DNA of 64,000 bases from Verrucomicrobiales bacterium (GTDB lineage: Bacteria; Verrucomicrobiota; Verrucomicrobiia; Verrucomicrobiales; DEV007), in assembly GCA_029212615.1 (NCBI GenBank), contig JARGPJ010000002.1:1-64000 (forward strand), written 5' to 3'. Both the position numbers and the translations under genes were made by a program. Within the stretch, counting starts at the first letter, position 1. The number at the start of each line of letters is the position of its first letter. Under the pieces are notes generated by a model. It was not told the origin of the DNA, made no database searches, and saw only the letters and a program-made list of their open reading frames with translations. This document shows positions 43,725 through 53,800 of the stretch, piece by piece.

Positions 43725-46349
43725 ATGAGACAACCACTACTCACCCTTTGCCTGCTTGCAGCTGCCTCAATACTCCCGGCTCTCGAAGAGCATCCTCTCG
43801 TGCCTGCTGAAGAGATCCAGGTGCCTGAAGGGCTCGAAGTAACGGTCTGGGCAAAGTCACCCCTGCTCTTTAATCCAACGAATATGGATACGGATGCGCA
43901 GGGCCGGATCTGGGTCGCTGAAGGAGTGAACTATCGCAGGACCCTCACTCGTGAGGCCGGGGATCGCATCGTGGTTCTCGAAGATACCAATGGGGATGGG
44001 GCCGCGGATTCGTCCCACACGTTTGTGCAGGATCCCGAATTGATCTCGCCGCTCGGAGTCAGCGTCTTTGATAACAAAATCGTCGTGGCGCAGCCGCCTC
44101 ACATTCTTGTTTACACGGATGTGGACCGGGATTTGAAATTCGATCCTGCGATCGACAAGCGTGAGGAGTTTTTGTCAGGATTCAATGCACGAAATCACGA
44201 TCATTCGCTTCACGCTACGGTCGCAGGACCTGATGGGAACTGGTATTTCAACCAGGGCAACTGTGGCGCAAAGATCACGGATAAGGACGGGCGCGTCTTT
44301 CAATCGGGTGGGCCTTACTACAACAGTGGTGCGGGAACTCCGGAGTGGTTCAACGACCCGAATGAGTATGCCGGAAAACCTTCTGCGGATGGAAACATCT
44401 ACAATGCGGGTTTTGCCGGGCGAATTTCTCCGGACGGGTCCGGACTACAAATTGTCGGTCATGGGTTTCGGAACAGCTATGAGCTTTGCGTGAATTCGTT
44501 CGGAGACATTTTTCAGAACGACAATGATGATCCACCCGCCTGCCGGAACACCTGGCTCATGGAGGGGGGGAACCTCGGGTTTTTCTCTGCCGACGGCACT
44601 CGCGTATGGCAGACGGATCGACGACCGGGTCAGCCGGTAACGCGCGCGCACTGGAGACAGGATGATCCCGGAGTGATTCCCGCCGGTGACATTCACGGGA
44701 CCGGTTCACCGACCGGGGTGACATTTTACGAAAACGGGGCTCTTGGATCTGAGTATGCCGGGACCTTCTTCAGTGCCGAGGCAAGGGCGCGTATAATTCA
44801 GAGTTATAAGCCGGAGCTTTCCTCTGACACCGCCGAAGTTGCTCTCGGAAAGCGTTCTAATTTTCTGACCTGTGAAAACGTCATGTTTCGACCTTCGGAC
44901 ATCATGGTGGGAGCTGACGGCGCCCTCTATGTGGCGGACTGGTATGATTCCGGAGTCGGCGGTCATAAGGCCGAAGACCTCACCCATTCCGGCGCGATTT
45001 ATCGAATCGCTCCGAAAGGGTTTTCCCCGGAGCTTCCTGAGATGAACGGGGATCCTCTCGTCGATGCGGTCACGCTCTTGAAGAACCCGTCGAGCAGCGT
45101 TCGCCATCCCGCTTTCATGGCCCTGAAGGAAATGGGAGAGAAAGCGCTCCCCGCGGTAAGCCGGCTCCTGCAGAACGAAGATGAGTATCTCAGCGCCCGT
45201 GCCGTCTGGCTTCTCCCGTATCTGGGGGAGGAAGGGATTAAGATGTGCCGGGAACGCCTCGAAAACGATGAAGCCGGGCAGCGTATTCTGGCGTTCCGAG
45301 CATTGCGGGCCGCGGGTCATGATGTCATTGAAATGGGTGAGGTGCTCGTTGCCGACGAAAGTTTTGCGGTGAGGCGCGAGCTCGCTGTGGCGCTTCGGGA
45401 TCTCGATCCTGAAGCGAAGCTGCCCCTGGTCGTTCAGCTTTTTGAAAGCTCCGATGGAAGCGATCGTTACTATCTGGAAGCCTGTGGTTTAGCAGCGGAA
45501 GAGATCGAAGAGGACGTTTGGGCGGCGATAGGAGAAGCTGAGAACGATGACCCGGTCGAATGGACAGAGAGCTATGCCTGGAACACCTGGCGACTTCTTC
45601 CCCGGAGCGCGGTGCCGGGTCTGATCAAAAGAGCGAAGGCGGAGGCACTTTCCTACGAGGCTCGAAAGCAGGCCATGGAAACACTCGCCTTTATCGGTAG
45701 TCGCGAGGCAGTTGACCTCATCGCAGATCTGGCAAGCGGAGAGAGTGACTTGCAGAAGGATGCCGCCTGGTGGCTCATCAACCGGGGGCTCAGTGTCTGG
45801 GAGGAATTCGGAACGCGCGAAATTCTGAAGGAGCGCGATATTTACAATCCGGAAACGGTCGAAGTTCAGACGATTAGTGTCCCTGATCCGGTTCCTTCAA
45901 CCCTTCCTGCACCGGCTGAGTTGTTACAACTGTCAGGGGATCCTGCCTCGGGCAAGATCCAGGCAAGCCGCTGCGTGATGTGCCATCGCATTGACGGAGT
46001 AGGGGTTGAATACGGACCCGACCTCTTGAACTGGGTCGCGAATCAGGGCAAAGAGGCTTTTTTCGAGGCGGTGATTCATCCTTCCGCCGGGATCGCTCAT
46101 GGATACCAGGGCTTTTCTATCAATCTGAAGGACGGCGGTGTCGTCGAGGGGCTTGTCTTCAGCAGGCTTGATCCGGTGGTGGTCGTTTCGACAGGCGGCC
46201 TGGAACAGCTCATCCCTAAAAGCCGCATCAAGAACATGAAAAAGATGTGGGAAAAGTCTCTCATGATGTCGGCAGACCAGCTTGGGTTTACCGCGCAGGA
46301 TCTGGCTGACCTTGCCGCCTATCTTGAGACCTATCATTCAGAAGACTAG
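43725..46349 (+). CDS. PVC-type heme-binding membrane-associated dehydrogenase with HEAT repeats
   Basis: An 874-residue exported protein from ATG at 43725 (signal peptide LLTLCLLAAASILPALE). Residues about 30-420 are the beta-propeller 'membrane-bound dehydrogenase' domain common in PVC bacteria (LFNPTNMDTDAQGRIWVAE, NHDHSLHATVAGPDGNWYF in parts, VGADGALYVADWYD). Residues about 430-690 are HEAT-like repeats (PSSSVRHPAFMALKEMG, RELAVALRDLDPEAK). A C-terminal cytochrome c domain has CxxCH at about 750-754 (CVMCH) and the GYGFSINL-type closing block (GYQGFSINLKDGG). Pyrroloquinoline-like sugar oxidation is often proposed for the propeller, without proof. It lies between sulfatases in one operon. 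Confidence 0.9.
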   Translation: MRQPLLTLCLLAAASILPALEEHPLVPAEEIQVPEGLEVTVWAKSPLLFNPTNMDTDAQGRIWVAEGVNYRRTLTREAGDRIVVLEDTNGDGAADSSHTFVQDPELISPLGVSVFDNKIVVAQPPHILVYTDVDRDLKFDPAIDKREEFLSGFNARNHDHSLHATVAGPDGNWYFNQGNCGAKITDKDGRVFQSGGPYYNSGAGTPEWFNDPNEYAGKPSADGNIYNAGFAGRISPDGSGLQIVGHGFRNSYELCVNSFGDIFQNDNDDPPACRNTWLMEGGNLGFFSADGTRVWQTDRRPGQPVTRAHWRQDDPGVIPAGDIHGTGSPTGVTFYENGALGSEYAGTFFSAEARARIIQSYKPELSSDTAEVALGKRSNFLTCENVMFRPSDIMVGADGALYVADWYDSGVGGHKAEDLTHSGAIYRIAPKGFSPELPEMNGDPLVDAVTLLKNPSSSVRHPAFMALKEMGEKALPAVSRLLQNEDEYLSARAVWLLPYLGEEGIKMCRERLENDEAGQRILAFRALRAAGHDVIEMGEVLVADESFAVRRELAVALRDLDPEAKLPLVVQLFESSDGSDRYYLEACGLAAEEIEEDVWAAIGEAENDDPVEWTESYAWNTWRLLPRSAVPGLIKRAKAEALSYEARKQAMETLAFIGSREAVDLIADLASGESDLQKDAAWWLINRGLSVWEEFGTREILKERDIYNPETVEVQTISVPDPVPSTLPAPAELLQLSGDPASGKIQASRCVMCHRIDGVGVEYGPDLLNWVANQGKEAFFEAVIHPSAGIAHGYQGFSINLKDGGVVEGLVFSRLDPVVVVSTGGLEQLIPKSRIKNMKKMWEKSLMMSADQLGFTAQDLADLAAYLETYHSED

Positions 46350-46362
46350 GGGGATAAGGAGG

Positions 46363-47901
46363 ATGTCAGGAACCAGGCTGTTCACCTGTCTCGGAATATT
46401 CCTGAGCGGGGCACTGTTCGGGTCTGCTCAAGAGAATCCTCCTGAGCGGCGACCCAATGTCATCCTCATTTATGCCGACGACCTCGGCCCCGGGCTTCTG
46501 GGGTGCTATGGTCAGGCACTGATTAAGACACCTCATATCGACAGTCTCGCTGCCGGCGGGATGAAGTTCACTAACTACTACGGAGGTGTTTTCTGTGCGC
46601 CTGCCCGATGGACGCTTCTCACCGGCCTGCATGATGGTCGGCTCGGGGGATGGAAACACAATAAGGCCGGATTGCCGACCGCGCGTGACCGCGGGGAGAT
46701 CACGGAATCGGAATTTCAGGTAGCGTTTGAGGCGCAGAAGGAGGCGGTGCATTCAATTGCTGAAAACGAAGTTTTTCTCGCACAAGTGGCGCAGGAGGCA
46801 GGCTACGCGACGGCACAATTCGGAAAGCTGGATCGCGGGTTTTTGACCTGGGCGGAACGCGTCGAGCGATTCGGCTGGGACCATCATGTCGGCTATTATG
46901 ACCACCAGCGGGCCCATGGATTCTATCCTCCTTATCTCTGGCGCAACGGGGAGCGGTTTGATCTGCCGGGCAATACTGATCCGGGCTGCGGTAAAATGAG
47001 CGAGCAGGGGGACGAGCCGGTTGGCTCCGGAGGGGAGACCTATTCGCAGAACGTATTCATCGAAGGGATCCTGGATTTCATCCGGGATCACCGCGGGGAA
47101 CCGTTTTTTCTCTATCATTCCACTCAATTACCCCACGGACCGGTTGCGATTCCTGAACTACATCCCGATTTTGCAGAGCATCCTACCCTGACATTGGCAG
47201 AGAAGAAGTATGCTTCGATGGTTAAGATGCTTGATGACCATGTCGGGCTCATTCTCGCTGAGTTGAGGGAGTTGGGCCTTGAGAAGGACACGGTCATCTT
47301 TTTCACGTCCGACAACGGCCATGAACTTTATTATGGTCCAAAGTCATCCTATCAGAAGCAGATGCTTTCAGATGGTGAAAAGGCGAATCTCACGGACAGG
47401 AAATGGCGAAGCTCAGAACAGGGTGATGTCTTTGATGGAGCCGGGGGGCGGGCTGGATTGAAGCGTTCGGGATATCAGGGCGGCGTGCAGTGTCCGATGA
47501 TCGTGCGATGGCCGGGCACGATTGCGGCGGGAACTGAAACGGATGTGCTGAGTGCTCACTACGATTTCATGGCGACACTGGCGGAGCTCGTGGGAGGGGT
47601 TACACCCCGCGGAAAGGACAGCATTTCCTACCTGCCGACTCTCCTGAGCCAGGCGCAGGAAGCCTCACATGACTACCTTGTGATCAATAATCTCAATAAG
47701 CGAATGGGAAGCGCCTGTCTCATTTCGAATGAGGGGTGGAAACTGGTCGAGATCGATTCAGGGAAGGATCACTACCAGCTCTACGACCTTCGCCGCGACA
47801 ATGAGGAACGCCACGATCTCGCCAGTGACGCTCCCGAAAAAGTAAATAGGCTGAAAAATATTCTGAAAGCGGAACTCAACTCCCCGCGTCGCGATCTCTG
47901 A
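46363..47901 (+). CDS. exported sulfatase with Cys-Ala-Pro-Ala-Arg site
   Basis: A 512-residue S1-type sulfatase starting at ATG 46363, where AAGGAGG sits directly upstream (46356-46362) and a signal peptide follows (LFTCLGIFLSGALFGSAQ). Blocks: YADDLGPGLLGCYG (Asp39, Asp40), formylglycine site Cys78-Ala-Pro-Ala-Arg82 (FCAPARWTLLTG), QFGKLDRG in place of the usual GKWHLG, FFLYHSTQLPHGPV, SDNGHELYYG and GGVQCPMIVRWPG. The Lys of GKW is retained but Trp-His is replaced by Leu-Asp. This subfamily also has a long insert before SDNG. Gap of 13 bases from the heme protein. Confidence 0.9.
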   Translation: MSGTRLFTCLGIFLSGALFGSAQENPPERRPNVILIYADDLGPGLLGCYGQALIKTPHIDSLAAGGMKFTNYYGGVFCAPARWTLLTGLHDGRLGGWKHNKAGLPTARDRGEITESEFQVAFEAQKEAVHSIAENEVFLAQVAQEAGYATAQFGKLDRGFLTWAERVERFGWDHHVGYYDHQRAHGFYPPYLWRNGERFDLPGNTDPGCGKMSEQGDEPVGSGGETYSQNVFIEGILDFIRDHRGEPFFLYHSTQLPHGPVAIPELHPDFAEHPTLTLAEKKYASMVKMLDDHVGLILAELRELGLEKDTVIFFTSDNGHELYYGPKSSYQKQMLSDGEKANLTDRKWRSSEQGDVFDGAGGRAGLKRSGYQGGVQCPMIVRWPGTIAAGTETDVLSAHYDFMATLAELVGGVTPRGKDSISYLPTLLSQAQEASHDYLVINNLNKRMGSACLISNEGWKLVEIDSGKDHYQLYDLRRDNEERHDLASDAPEKVNRLKNILKAELNSPRRDL

Positions 47902-47920
47902 TTTTCCCAACCCCCTTCAT

Positions 47921-49393
47921 ATGAAAAAAATAATCTACTCTCTCGTCGTGATTCTCGGCCTTTCAATCGGACGGGCGGATGATCGTCCTAACATTGTCTG
48001 GATCATTCCTGATGATATGTCCGCTCATTTCGGCTGCTACGGCGAAACCGCAGTCGAAACGCCTCATGTGGATGCGCTTGCTGCGGGTGGGGTGAAGTTT
48101 ACGAACGCCTACGTCACTGCGCCGGTCTGTTCGACTTGCCGTTCCGCCTTTATCACGGGCATGTATCAGACCAGCATCGGTGCGCATCATCATCGAAGTG
48201 GACGGGGTGAGCTCAAGATCGAGCTGCCGGAGCAGATCAAACTGGTTCCACAGATCTTTCAGGAGGCAGGATATCATACTTCTATTTCAGGATGGCCCGG
48301 GAACGGAAAGTCGGGGAAAACCGACTACAATTTTGAGTGGGACAAGAGCGTTTATGACGGAACGAGTTGGACGCAGCGAAAAGAGGGGCAGCCGTTCTTT
48401 GCCCAGATTCAGACGCCCGGCGGTAAGCTGCGTGGAAAAGATCCTGAGGGATGGGAAAAAATGGCTCGGCAAGCTGAAGAGATCTTTGGAGATCGAACCC
48501 CGCTTGAGGCGGTGAGTTTGCCTTCGTATTATCCGGAGCATCCGGATATCGTTCAGGACTGGGCCGCGTATCTTGATTCGGTTAGACTCACGGATCACAT
48601 GGTCGGTGAAGTCATTGCGAAGCTGAAAGCTGATGGTGTCTACGACAACACGATCATCCTCTTCATGACCGATCATGGGATCAGTCATGCCAGAGGGAAG
48701 CAGTTCCTGTATGACGAAGGACTTCATGTTCCCCTTGTCATCAGTGGTCCCGGAATCGAGGCAGGCTCAGTTCGCGAAGACCTTGTCGAGCACATCGACA
48801 TCACCGCACTTTCTTTGGGCGCCGCAGGAATCCCGGTCCCTAAGTGGATGCAGGCCCGTGATATTCTCGCCAGTGACTACGAGCCGCGTGAGGCTGTTTT
48901 CGCTGCCCGTGATCGCTGCGATGAGACGGTGGAGCACCTCAGGTCGGTCCGGACAAAGCAGTTTAAATACATTCGCAATTTCCTCCCTGAGCGTCCCTAT
49001 CTGCAGCCGAATGCTTATAAGGATGCCAAGAATATCGTCATCGCGATGCGGGAATGGCACGCGGCGGGGAAACTTAACGAAGCACAGTCACTCATCATGC
49101 GTGAAACCCGGCCGCCGGAGGAACTCTACGATGTCGTCGCCGATCCGGAGGAAATTCACAACCTTGCTGATGATCCTGAGTATGCTGATCAGCTGGCAGA
49201 GATGAGAGGCCTACTTGACGACTGGATCGTTGAGACTGACGATCAGGGCCGGAACCCGGAATCTGAGGAGATGTATGATTCAGACATGGCGCCGTATCTC
49301 AGTAAATTTGGAAACGGGAAGGATCCGGAGAAACTGGCTATTCTCGAAGCAAATATCGCCTGGATGAAGAAGATGGCGGCGGAAGGGAAGTGA
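47921..49393 (+). CDS. exported sulfatase with Cys-Ser-Thr-Cys-Arg site
   Basis: A 490-residue S1-type sulfatase, signal peptide to about residue 19. PDDMSAHFGCYG holds the metal Asp pair (Asp31, Asp32). The formylglycine position is Cys70 in CSTCRSAFITGMYQT: the Pro of Cys-x-Pro-x-Arg is Thr and the next residue is a second Cys. GAHHHRSGRGE, FMTDHG (in place of SDNG) and LRSVRTKQFKYIRNFLPE resemble the heparan N-sulfatase-like (S1_8) group and the gene at 27467. It is the last gene of the operon, 19 bases after the preceding sulfatase. Ability of a maturation enzyme to accept this motif is an open question. Confidence 0.88.
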   Translation: MKKIIYSLVVILGLSIGRADDRPNIVWIIPDDMSAHFGCYGETAVETPHVDALAAGGVKFTNAYVTAPVCSTCRSAFITGMYQTSIGAHHHRSGRGELKIELPEQIKLVPQIFQEAGYHTSISGWPGNGKSGKTDYNFEWDKSVYDGTSWTQRKEGQPFFAQIQTPGGKLRGKDPEGWEKMARQAEEIFGDRTPLEAVSLPSYYPEHPDIVQDWAAYLDSVRLTDHMVGEVIAKLKADGVYDNTIILFMTDHGISHARGKQFLYDEGLHVPLVISGPGIEAGSVREDLVEHIDITALSLGAAGIPVPKWMQARDILASDYEPREAVFAARDRCDETVEHLRSVRTKQFKYIRNFLPERPYLQPNAYKDAKNIVIAMREWHAAGKLNEAQSLIMRETRPPEELYDVVADPEEIHNLADDPEYADQLAEMRGLLDDWIVETDDQGRNPESEEMYDSDMAPYLSKFGNGKDPEKLAILEANIAWMKKMAAEGK

Positions 49394-49397
49394 GGTT

Positions 49398-50072
49398 TTA
49401 CGAATCCGGAAACGCAGCGGTCGGATATCTTTTCCTGATCGCTGCGCGGAGTTCGCCGCTGCTGGAAACCAGTTCCCCGGCCCCCGATTCACGCAGTTGC
49501 TCATCGGTTCCATATCCCCAGGTGACCCCGAGGCAATCCAGATGATTGAGACGGCCGGCTCTCATGTCGAAGGTGGTATCTCCGATCATGGCTCCGTGAC
49601 CTTTGGGTAAATCGTGGATTTCAGAGAAGTGGGCAATGAGTTCGGCTTTATCGCCAAAGCGGCCATCAAGTTCAGCGCCGTAGATTTCCTCGAAGAAATG
49701 ATCGAAACCAAAGTGGGTTGCGATTTCCCGGGCCACTCCCCGGGGTTTGCCGGTGGCAATGAAAAGACGGTAGTCGTCAGTGAGGGAGGCGAGCAAATCA
49801 ATCATGCCCGGGTAGATCGTTGCTTCAAATTTACCTCCGTCGTTGAGGCGGTCACGATAGTGTTCGAGGGCGGCTTCGCAGCGAACGGGATCGGAATCAC
49901 CGAGAAGGATCTCGAAGCTTCCACGCAGCGGCGGTCCGATGAAAGGCGTTAATTCCTCATGGGGTCGGAGCGGTTCGCCCATTTTTTCCAGCGCGTAGTC
50001 CATGCTCGCCAGAAATCCGGGAGCCGGATCAGTGATCGTGCCATCGAGGTCGAAAAGGAGAGGTGTTTTCAA
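49398..50072 (-). CDS. HAD-superfamily hydrolase (phosphoglycolate phosphatase-like)
   Basis: A 224-residue HAD protein: motif I FDLDGTITDPAPGF (Asp8, Asp10), cap domain 15-85, motif II FIATGKPRG, a Lys around GRFGDKAEL, motif IV MIGDTTFDMRAG. The GxxxGVxWGYG segment and overall length fit phosphoglycolate-phosphatase-like HADs. Start is ATG at 50072. It is convergent with the sulfatase operon (four bases apart) and divergent from the sigma factor. No partner suggests the substrate. Confidence 0.87.
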   Translation of the reverse strand: MKTPLLFDLDGTITDPAPGFLASMDYALEKMGEPLRPHEELTPFIGPPLRGSFEILLGDSDPVRCEAALEHYRDRLNDGGKFEATIYPGMIDLLASLTDDYRLFIATGKPRGVAREIATHFGFDHFFEEIYGAELDGRFGDKAELIAHFSEIHDLPKGHGAMIGDTTFDMRAGRLNHLDCLGVTWGYGTDEQLRESGAGELVSSSGELRAAIRKRYPTAAFPDS

Positions 50073-50094
50073 AATACGGGAAGGGAGGCTGTTT

Positions 50095-50125
50095 AACCCT
50101 GTTTAGTGATCGATTCAACAGGGTT
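50095..50125. repeat. inverted repeat AACCCTGTT / AACAGGGTT
   Basis: Perfect 9-bp arms at 50095-50103 and 50117-50125 with a 13-base loop, in the divergent region between the HAD gene and the sigma-factor operon. The same 8-base core occurs as an inverted repeat at 62164-62194. Divergent genes on both sides argue against a terminator. An operator or small mobile (REP-like) sequence is possible. Confidence 0.4.
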
Positions 50126-50288
50126 GAAGGTATTGCTTCCTGTATCAGGGGGGCCAGAAGGGCTGAGTGCCTTTTTACTGTTGTAGTCGGCTCCCCGGAG
50201 ATTAATCGATGCCCCATACGCGATTGAGTATTCCGAAGTTTCTCAGCAAACCGTAAGCTGAGGTCCGGGACTGACATCCCTTTACGGA

Positions 50289-50849
50289 GTGAAGGCTTTG
50301 CAACATCAACACGAACATCCTCTCGAAGCGGAGATGGAACGGGCACAGGTGCCGGTTCTCGGTTATCTCGTCAGGCTTACCGGAAACCTTGCGGAGGCCC
50401 GCGACCTTCTCCAGATGACCAATTTAACGGCCTGGGAGAAGCGTGCTGACTATGAACCTGATTCCAATGTGGTTGCCTGGCTGCGGGCCATTGCTCACAA
50501 TCACTACCGGAATGCCGTGCGCCGCTGGAGAAACAGCCAGACCGTTCCGCTCCTCGATTCCGATCTTGAACAAATGATCGAGACCCGGCATGAGGAACGT
50601 GAACAGGAGGAATCACGAAAGCGCAGGCTGCTCCAGATATGTCTCGCCAAATTGCCGGACCGTCAGCGTGAGGCGGTAGAGGGCTACTACCTTTCCGGCC
50701 AATCGCTGGAGGACCTCGGCAGTGAGGCGGGCCGCAAACCGAATGCGATGGCGCAGCTGCTGCATCGTGCCCGCCGCAACCTCATCGACTGCGTTCGTCA
50801 GGAATCACATCAACAGCTCGATCACGATAATCTATCCGAATTTCCCTGA
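50289..50849 (+). CDS. ECF-type RNA polymerase sigma factor
   Basis: A 186-residue ECF sigma factor if it begins at GTG 50289; ATG at 50334 gives 171 residues and starts right before region 2. Region 2: VPVLGYLVRLTGNLAEARDLLQMTNLTAW (as VLGYLVRLTGN, ARDLLQMTNLTAW) and VAWLRAIAHNHYRNAVRR. Region 4: CLAKLPDRQREAVEGYYLSG and KPNAMAQLLHRARRNL. The type is the one frequent in Rhodopirellula and Verrucomicrobium. The anti-sigma-like fusion gene starts one base after its stop, so the two are certain to be co-transcribed. Targets probably include this operon. Confidence 0.9.
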   Translation: MKALQHQHEHPLEAEMERAQVPVLGYLVRLTGNLAEARDLLQMTNLTAWEKRADYEPDSNVVAWLRAIAHNHYRNAVRRWRNSQTVPLLDSDLEQMIETRHEEREQEESRKRRLLQICLAKLPDRQREAVEGYYLSGQSLEDLGSEAGRKPNAMAQLLHRARRNLIDCVRQESHQQLDHDNLSEFP

Positions 50850-50850
50850 A

Positions 50851-53800
50851 ATGACTGATCTACAACAACTCGACGAATGGATTGTCATCCTGAGTGAACG
50901 ATCGCTTACTGAATCTGAGCGGTCGGATTTTCAGGCGCTTCTGCGACGCTCTCCGGATGCGCTGGACCGCTACCTCGACCATTGCCAGATGGAAACCTGG
51001 CTCGCGGCGGCAGGTGAAGGCGGGAATTTGAAGATTGACTCAAGGGAGGTTTTCAGGGCGGTAGATCGAGAGGGCGCGATGAACCCCAGGGGGGTAAAAA
51101 GGTGGGTGTTCGGCGCCGTAGCGGTTATCGCGGTCATCTTCGTGGCGGGTAAGCTCCTTCTCCCGGCCCCTGAAGAGATGACTCCGGATATCGTTGAGGT
51201 TCCGGTGGGCGAATCATCGATCTCTGAGCCGCCGGTGGAGGAGACTCTCGCGGTGGCTGAAGAAACCCGCGAGCGGGATCCCTGGAAGGTGATCAATGCG
51301 ACCGGCTCAGTTCAGCATCCGGGATTGAAGGACAAGCCGGTTTCAGTGGTCGCGCCGAACCGGCCGATCAAATTCAACCGGGATATTCGCCCCATCCTTT
51401 CCGAGACGTGTTTTCACTGTCACGGACCGGATGAGCACGGGCGCCGTGCGGACCTTCGCCTTGATTCGCTTGCGGGAGCGACTACGGACCTGGGCGGGAC
51501 GGTCGCAATTGTCCCGGGTGATCTTGAAAAGAGTGAAGCCTGGTGGCGTATCATTTCCGATGATGCTGATGAATTGATGCCGCCTCCGGAGTCACACCTC
51601 GTCCTGACCGAAGACCAGAAGGAACTTATCCGGCGGTGGATCGAAGAAGGGGCGGAGTATGAGGGGCATTGGGCTTATGAAGCGCCGGTCCGCACCGAAG
51701 TTCCGCAGACAGGGTGGGGGAATGGCGAGATCGATTCTTTCATTCATGCCCGATTGATTGAGGAGGGGATGAAGCCGTCTCCGGAGGCGGATCCTCGCAC
51801 GCTCATTCGTCGACTTACTTTTGACCTGACCGGTTTACCGCCCACGCATGAAGAGGTGAATGCGTTTCTCGCCAGCTACGCGAAAGACCGTGAAACGACC
51901 TGGGCGAAGGCGATTGACCGGCTTCTTTCCTCGCCGCATTTTGGCGAGCGGATGGCTGTGCCATGGCTCGATCAGGCCCGCTATGCGGACACTAACGGAT
52001 ACTCAATCGACGGGGGGCGGCAGATGTGGCTGTGGCGTGACTGGGTCATTCAGGCATACAATGAGAATAAGCCTTTTGATCAGTTTACCATCGAGCAGAT
52101 CGGCGGCGACCTGCTTCCTGAGGCTACTCCCGCGCAGATGGTGGCGACAGGCTTTAACCGGAATCACATGATCACTCATGAGGGCGGGACGATTCCGGCT
52201 GAGAATCTGACGAACTATGCGGCAGACCGTGTTAAGACGACGAGTGAAGTCTTTCTCGGATTAACGATGGCATGTGCCCAGTGCCATGATCACAAATACG
52301 ATCCGATCTCGATTAAGGAATACTACGAGTTCTTTTCCTTCTTCAATGAGCTGAGCGACAGGGGAAATGACGGAAACGGAGGGAAGAACGCGGTGCCCCG
52401 CCTCATGGCGGAAACCGTGATTCCGGACGATGAACTGCCGGCACTGCAGAAGGAACTGGAGGCCTTGAAAGCTTCCCTCAATGAACGCACGGAAGGCTTC
52501 GATGAGTGGTTGGTGAAGACTCAGGCTGAAGAGCGCGCCCGGGGCAGGGAGTTCTCCCTGCACCGGCTTGAGACCCTCGATGTATCGAGCCCGAATCGGC
52601 CGGGGCCTTTCGAAGTCGCCGGAGACGGTTCAATTGTCCTGTCAGAGCCGAGCACCGGACTCAATGCGTTCAGCCACGCACTGGCATTGCCAGAAGTGGA
52701 ATCGATCAATGGAATTCGTGTCCGGATTCTTCCGCAACCCGGAACCGGAAAGTTGACGCCTCATCCTGACAATGTTCCTAAAATCACCACGGTCCTTGTC
52801 TCGGCGGGGATTCAGCCGGCGAAGCAAGTGGAGTACTACAGTCAACTTCGTCTCGCGAGCGCGACGGCGAGTTCGAACGACGGGGTCAATCTACCGGAAA
52901 ACGTTCTCGACGAGCGGAATCTCCACTGGTGGCAGCCGGATCCTTCAGATTCCGAGCCACACTTGACTGTGACCTTTGACGCGCCGGTCAATCCTGCGGA
53001 GACCCCGTATCTCTCTGTCATGGTTTTCTACGGTCAGCGCGAGTCGCTTCCTTTTCAGTGGAGGGTGGATGCTTTCAGCGGAGAGGATACCGACAGTTCC
53101 TATCCTGCTGATCTCGCTGCGATTCTTCAACAGGACCGGGGAACGTGGTCTCCGGAGGAAAAGGAACGTGTTCTTTCTGTTTTTCGCAACGAAGCCCCCG
53201 GCCTCGAGCGGGAGCGGATTCGCATCGCGAACCTCGAAGAGCGTATCGAGGTTCTCACGGGGGCCCATTCGACAATGGTGATGGATACTTCGCCGACTCC
53301 GCGCGAAACCTTTGTTCTCTCCCGGGGCCAGTACGATGCGCCGACTGAGAAAGTGAGTTCGACGACTCCCCGTGTTCTGCCTCCTTTGAAAGCGGACGGC
53401 AAAGCGACCCGGCTTGATCTCGCCCACTGGATGGTCGACCCGGCGAATCCACTCACCGCCCGCGTCGCGGTGAACCGGATCTGGCAGATCATTTTTGGAA
53501 CGGGGATTGTCGCGACAACCGCTGATTTTGGTTCGCAAGGAGAATGGCCCAGCCATCCGGAGCTGATCGATTGGCTGGCAGTTGAGTTCATGGAGAGCGG
53601 GTGGGATCAGAAGGCGCTCATCAGGAAAATGGTAAGTAGCGCCACCTATCGGCAGGATTCCTCAGCAGATCCGGAGGAGCGCGAAAGAGACCCCGGGAAT
53701 CGCCTTCTTGCGCGGGGTCCCCGTTTCCGCCTTGCGGCTGAGTTTGTCCGGGACCAGTCGCTTGCGGTGAGTGGATTGCTCGTTCCCCGGATCGGAGGGC

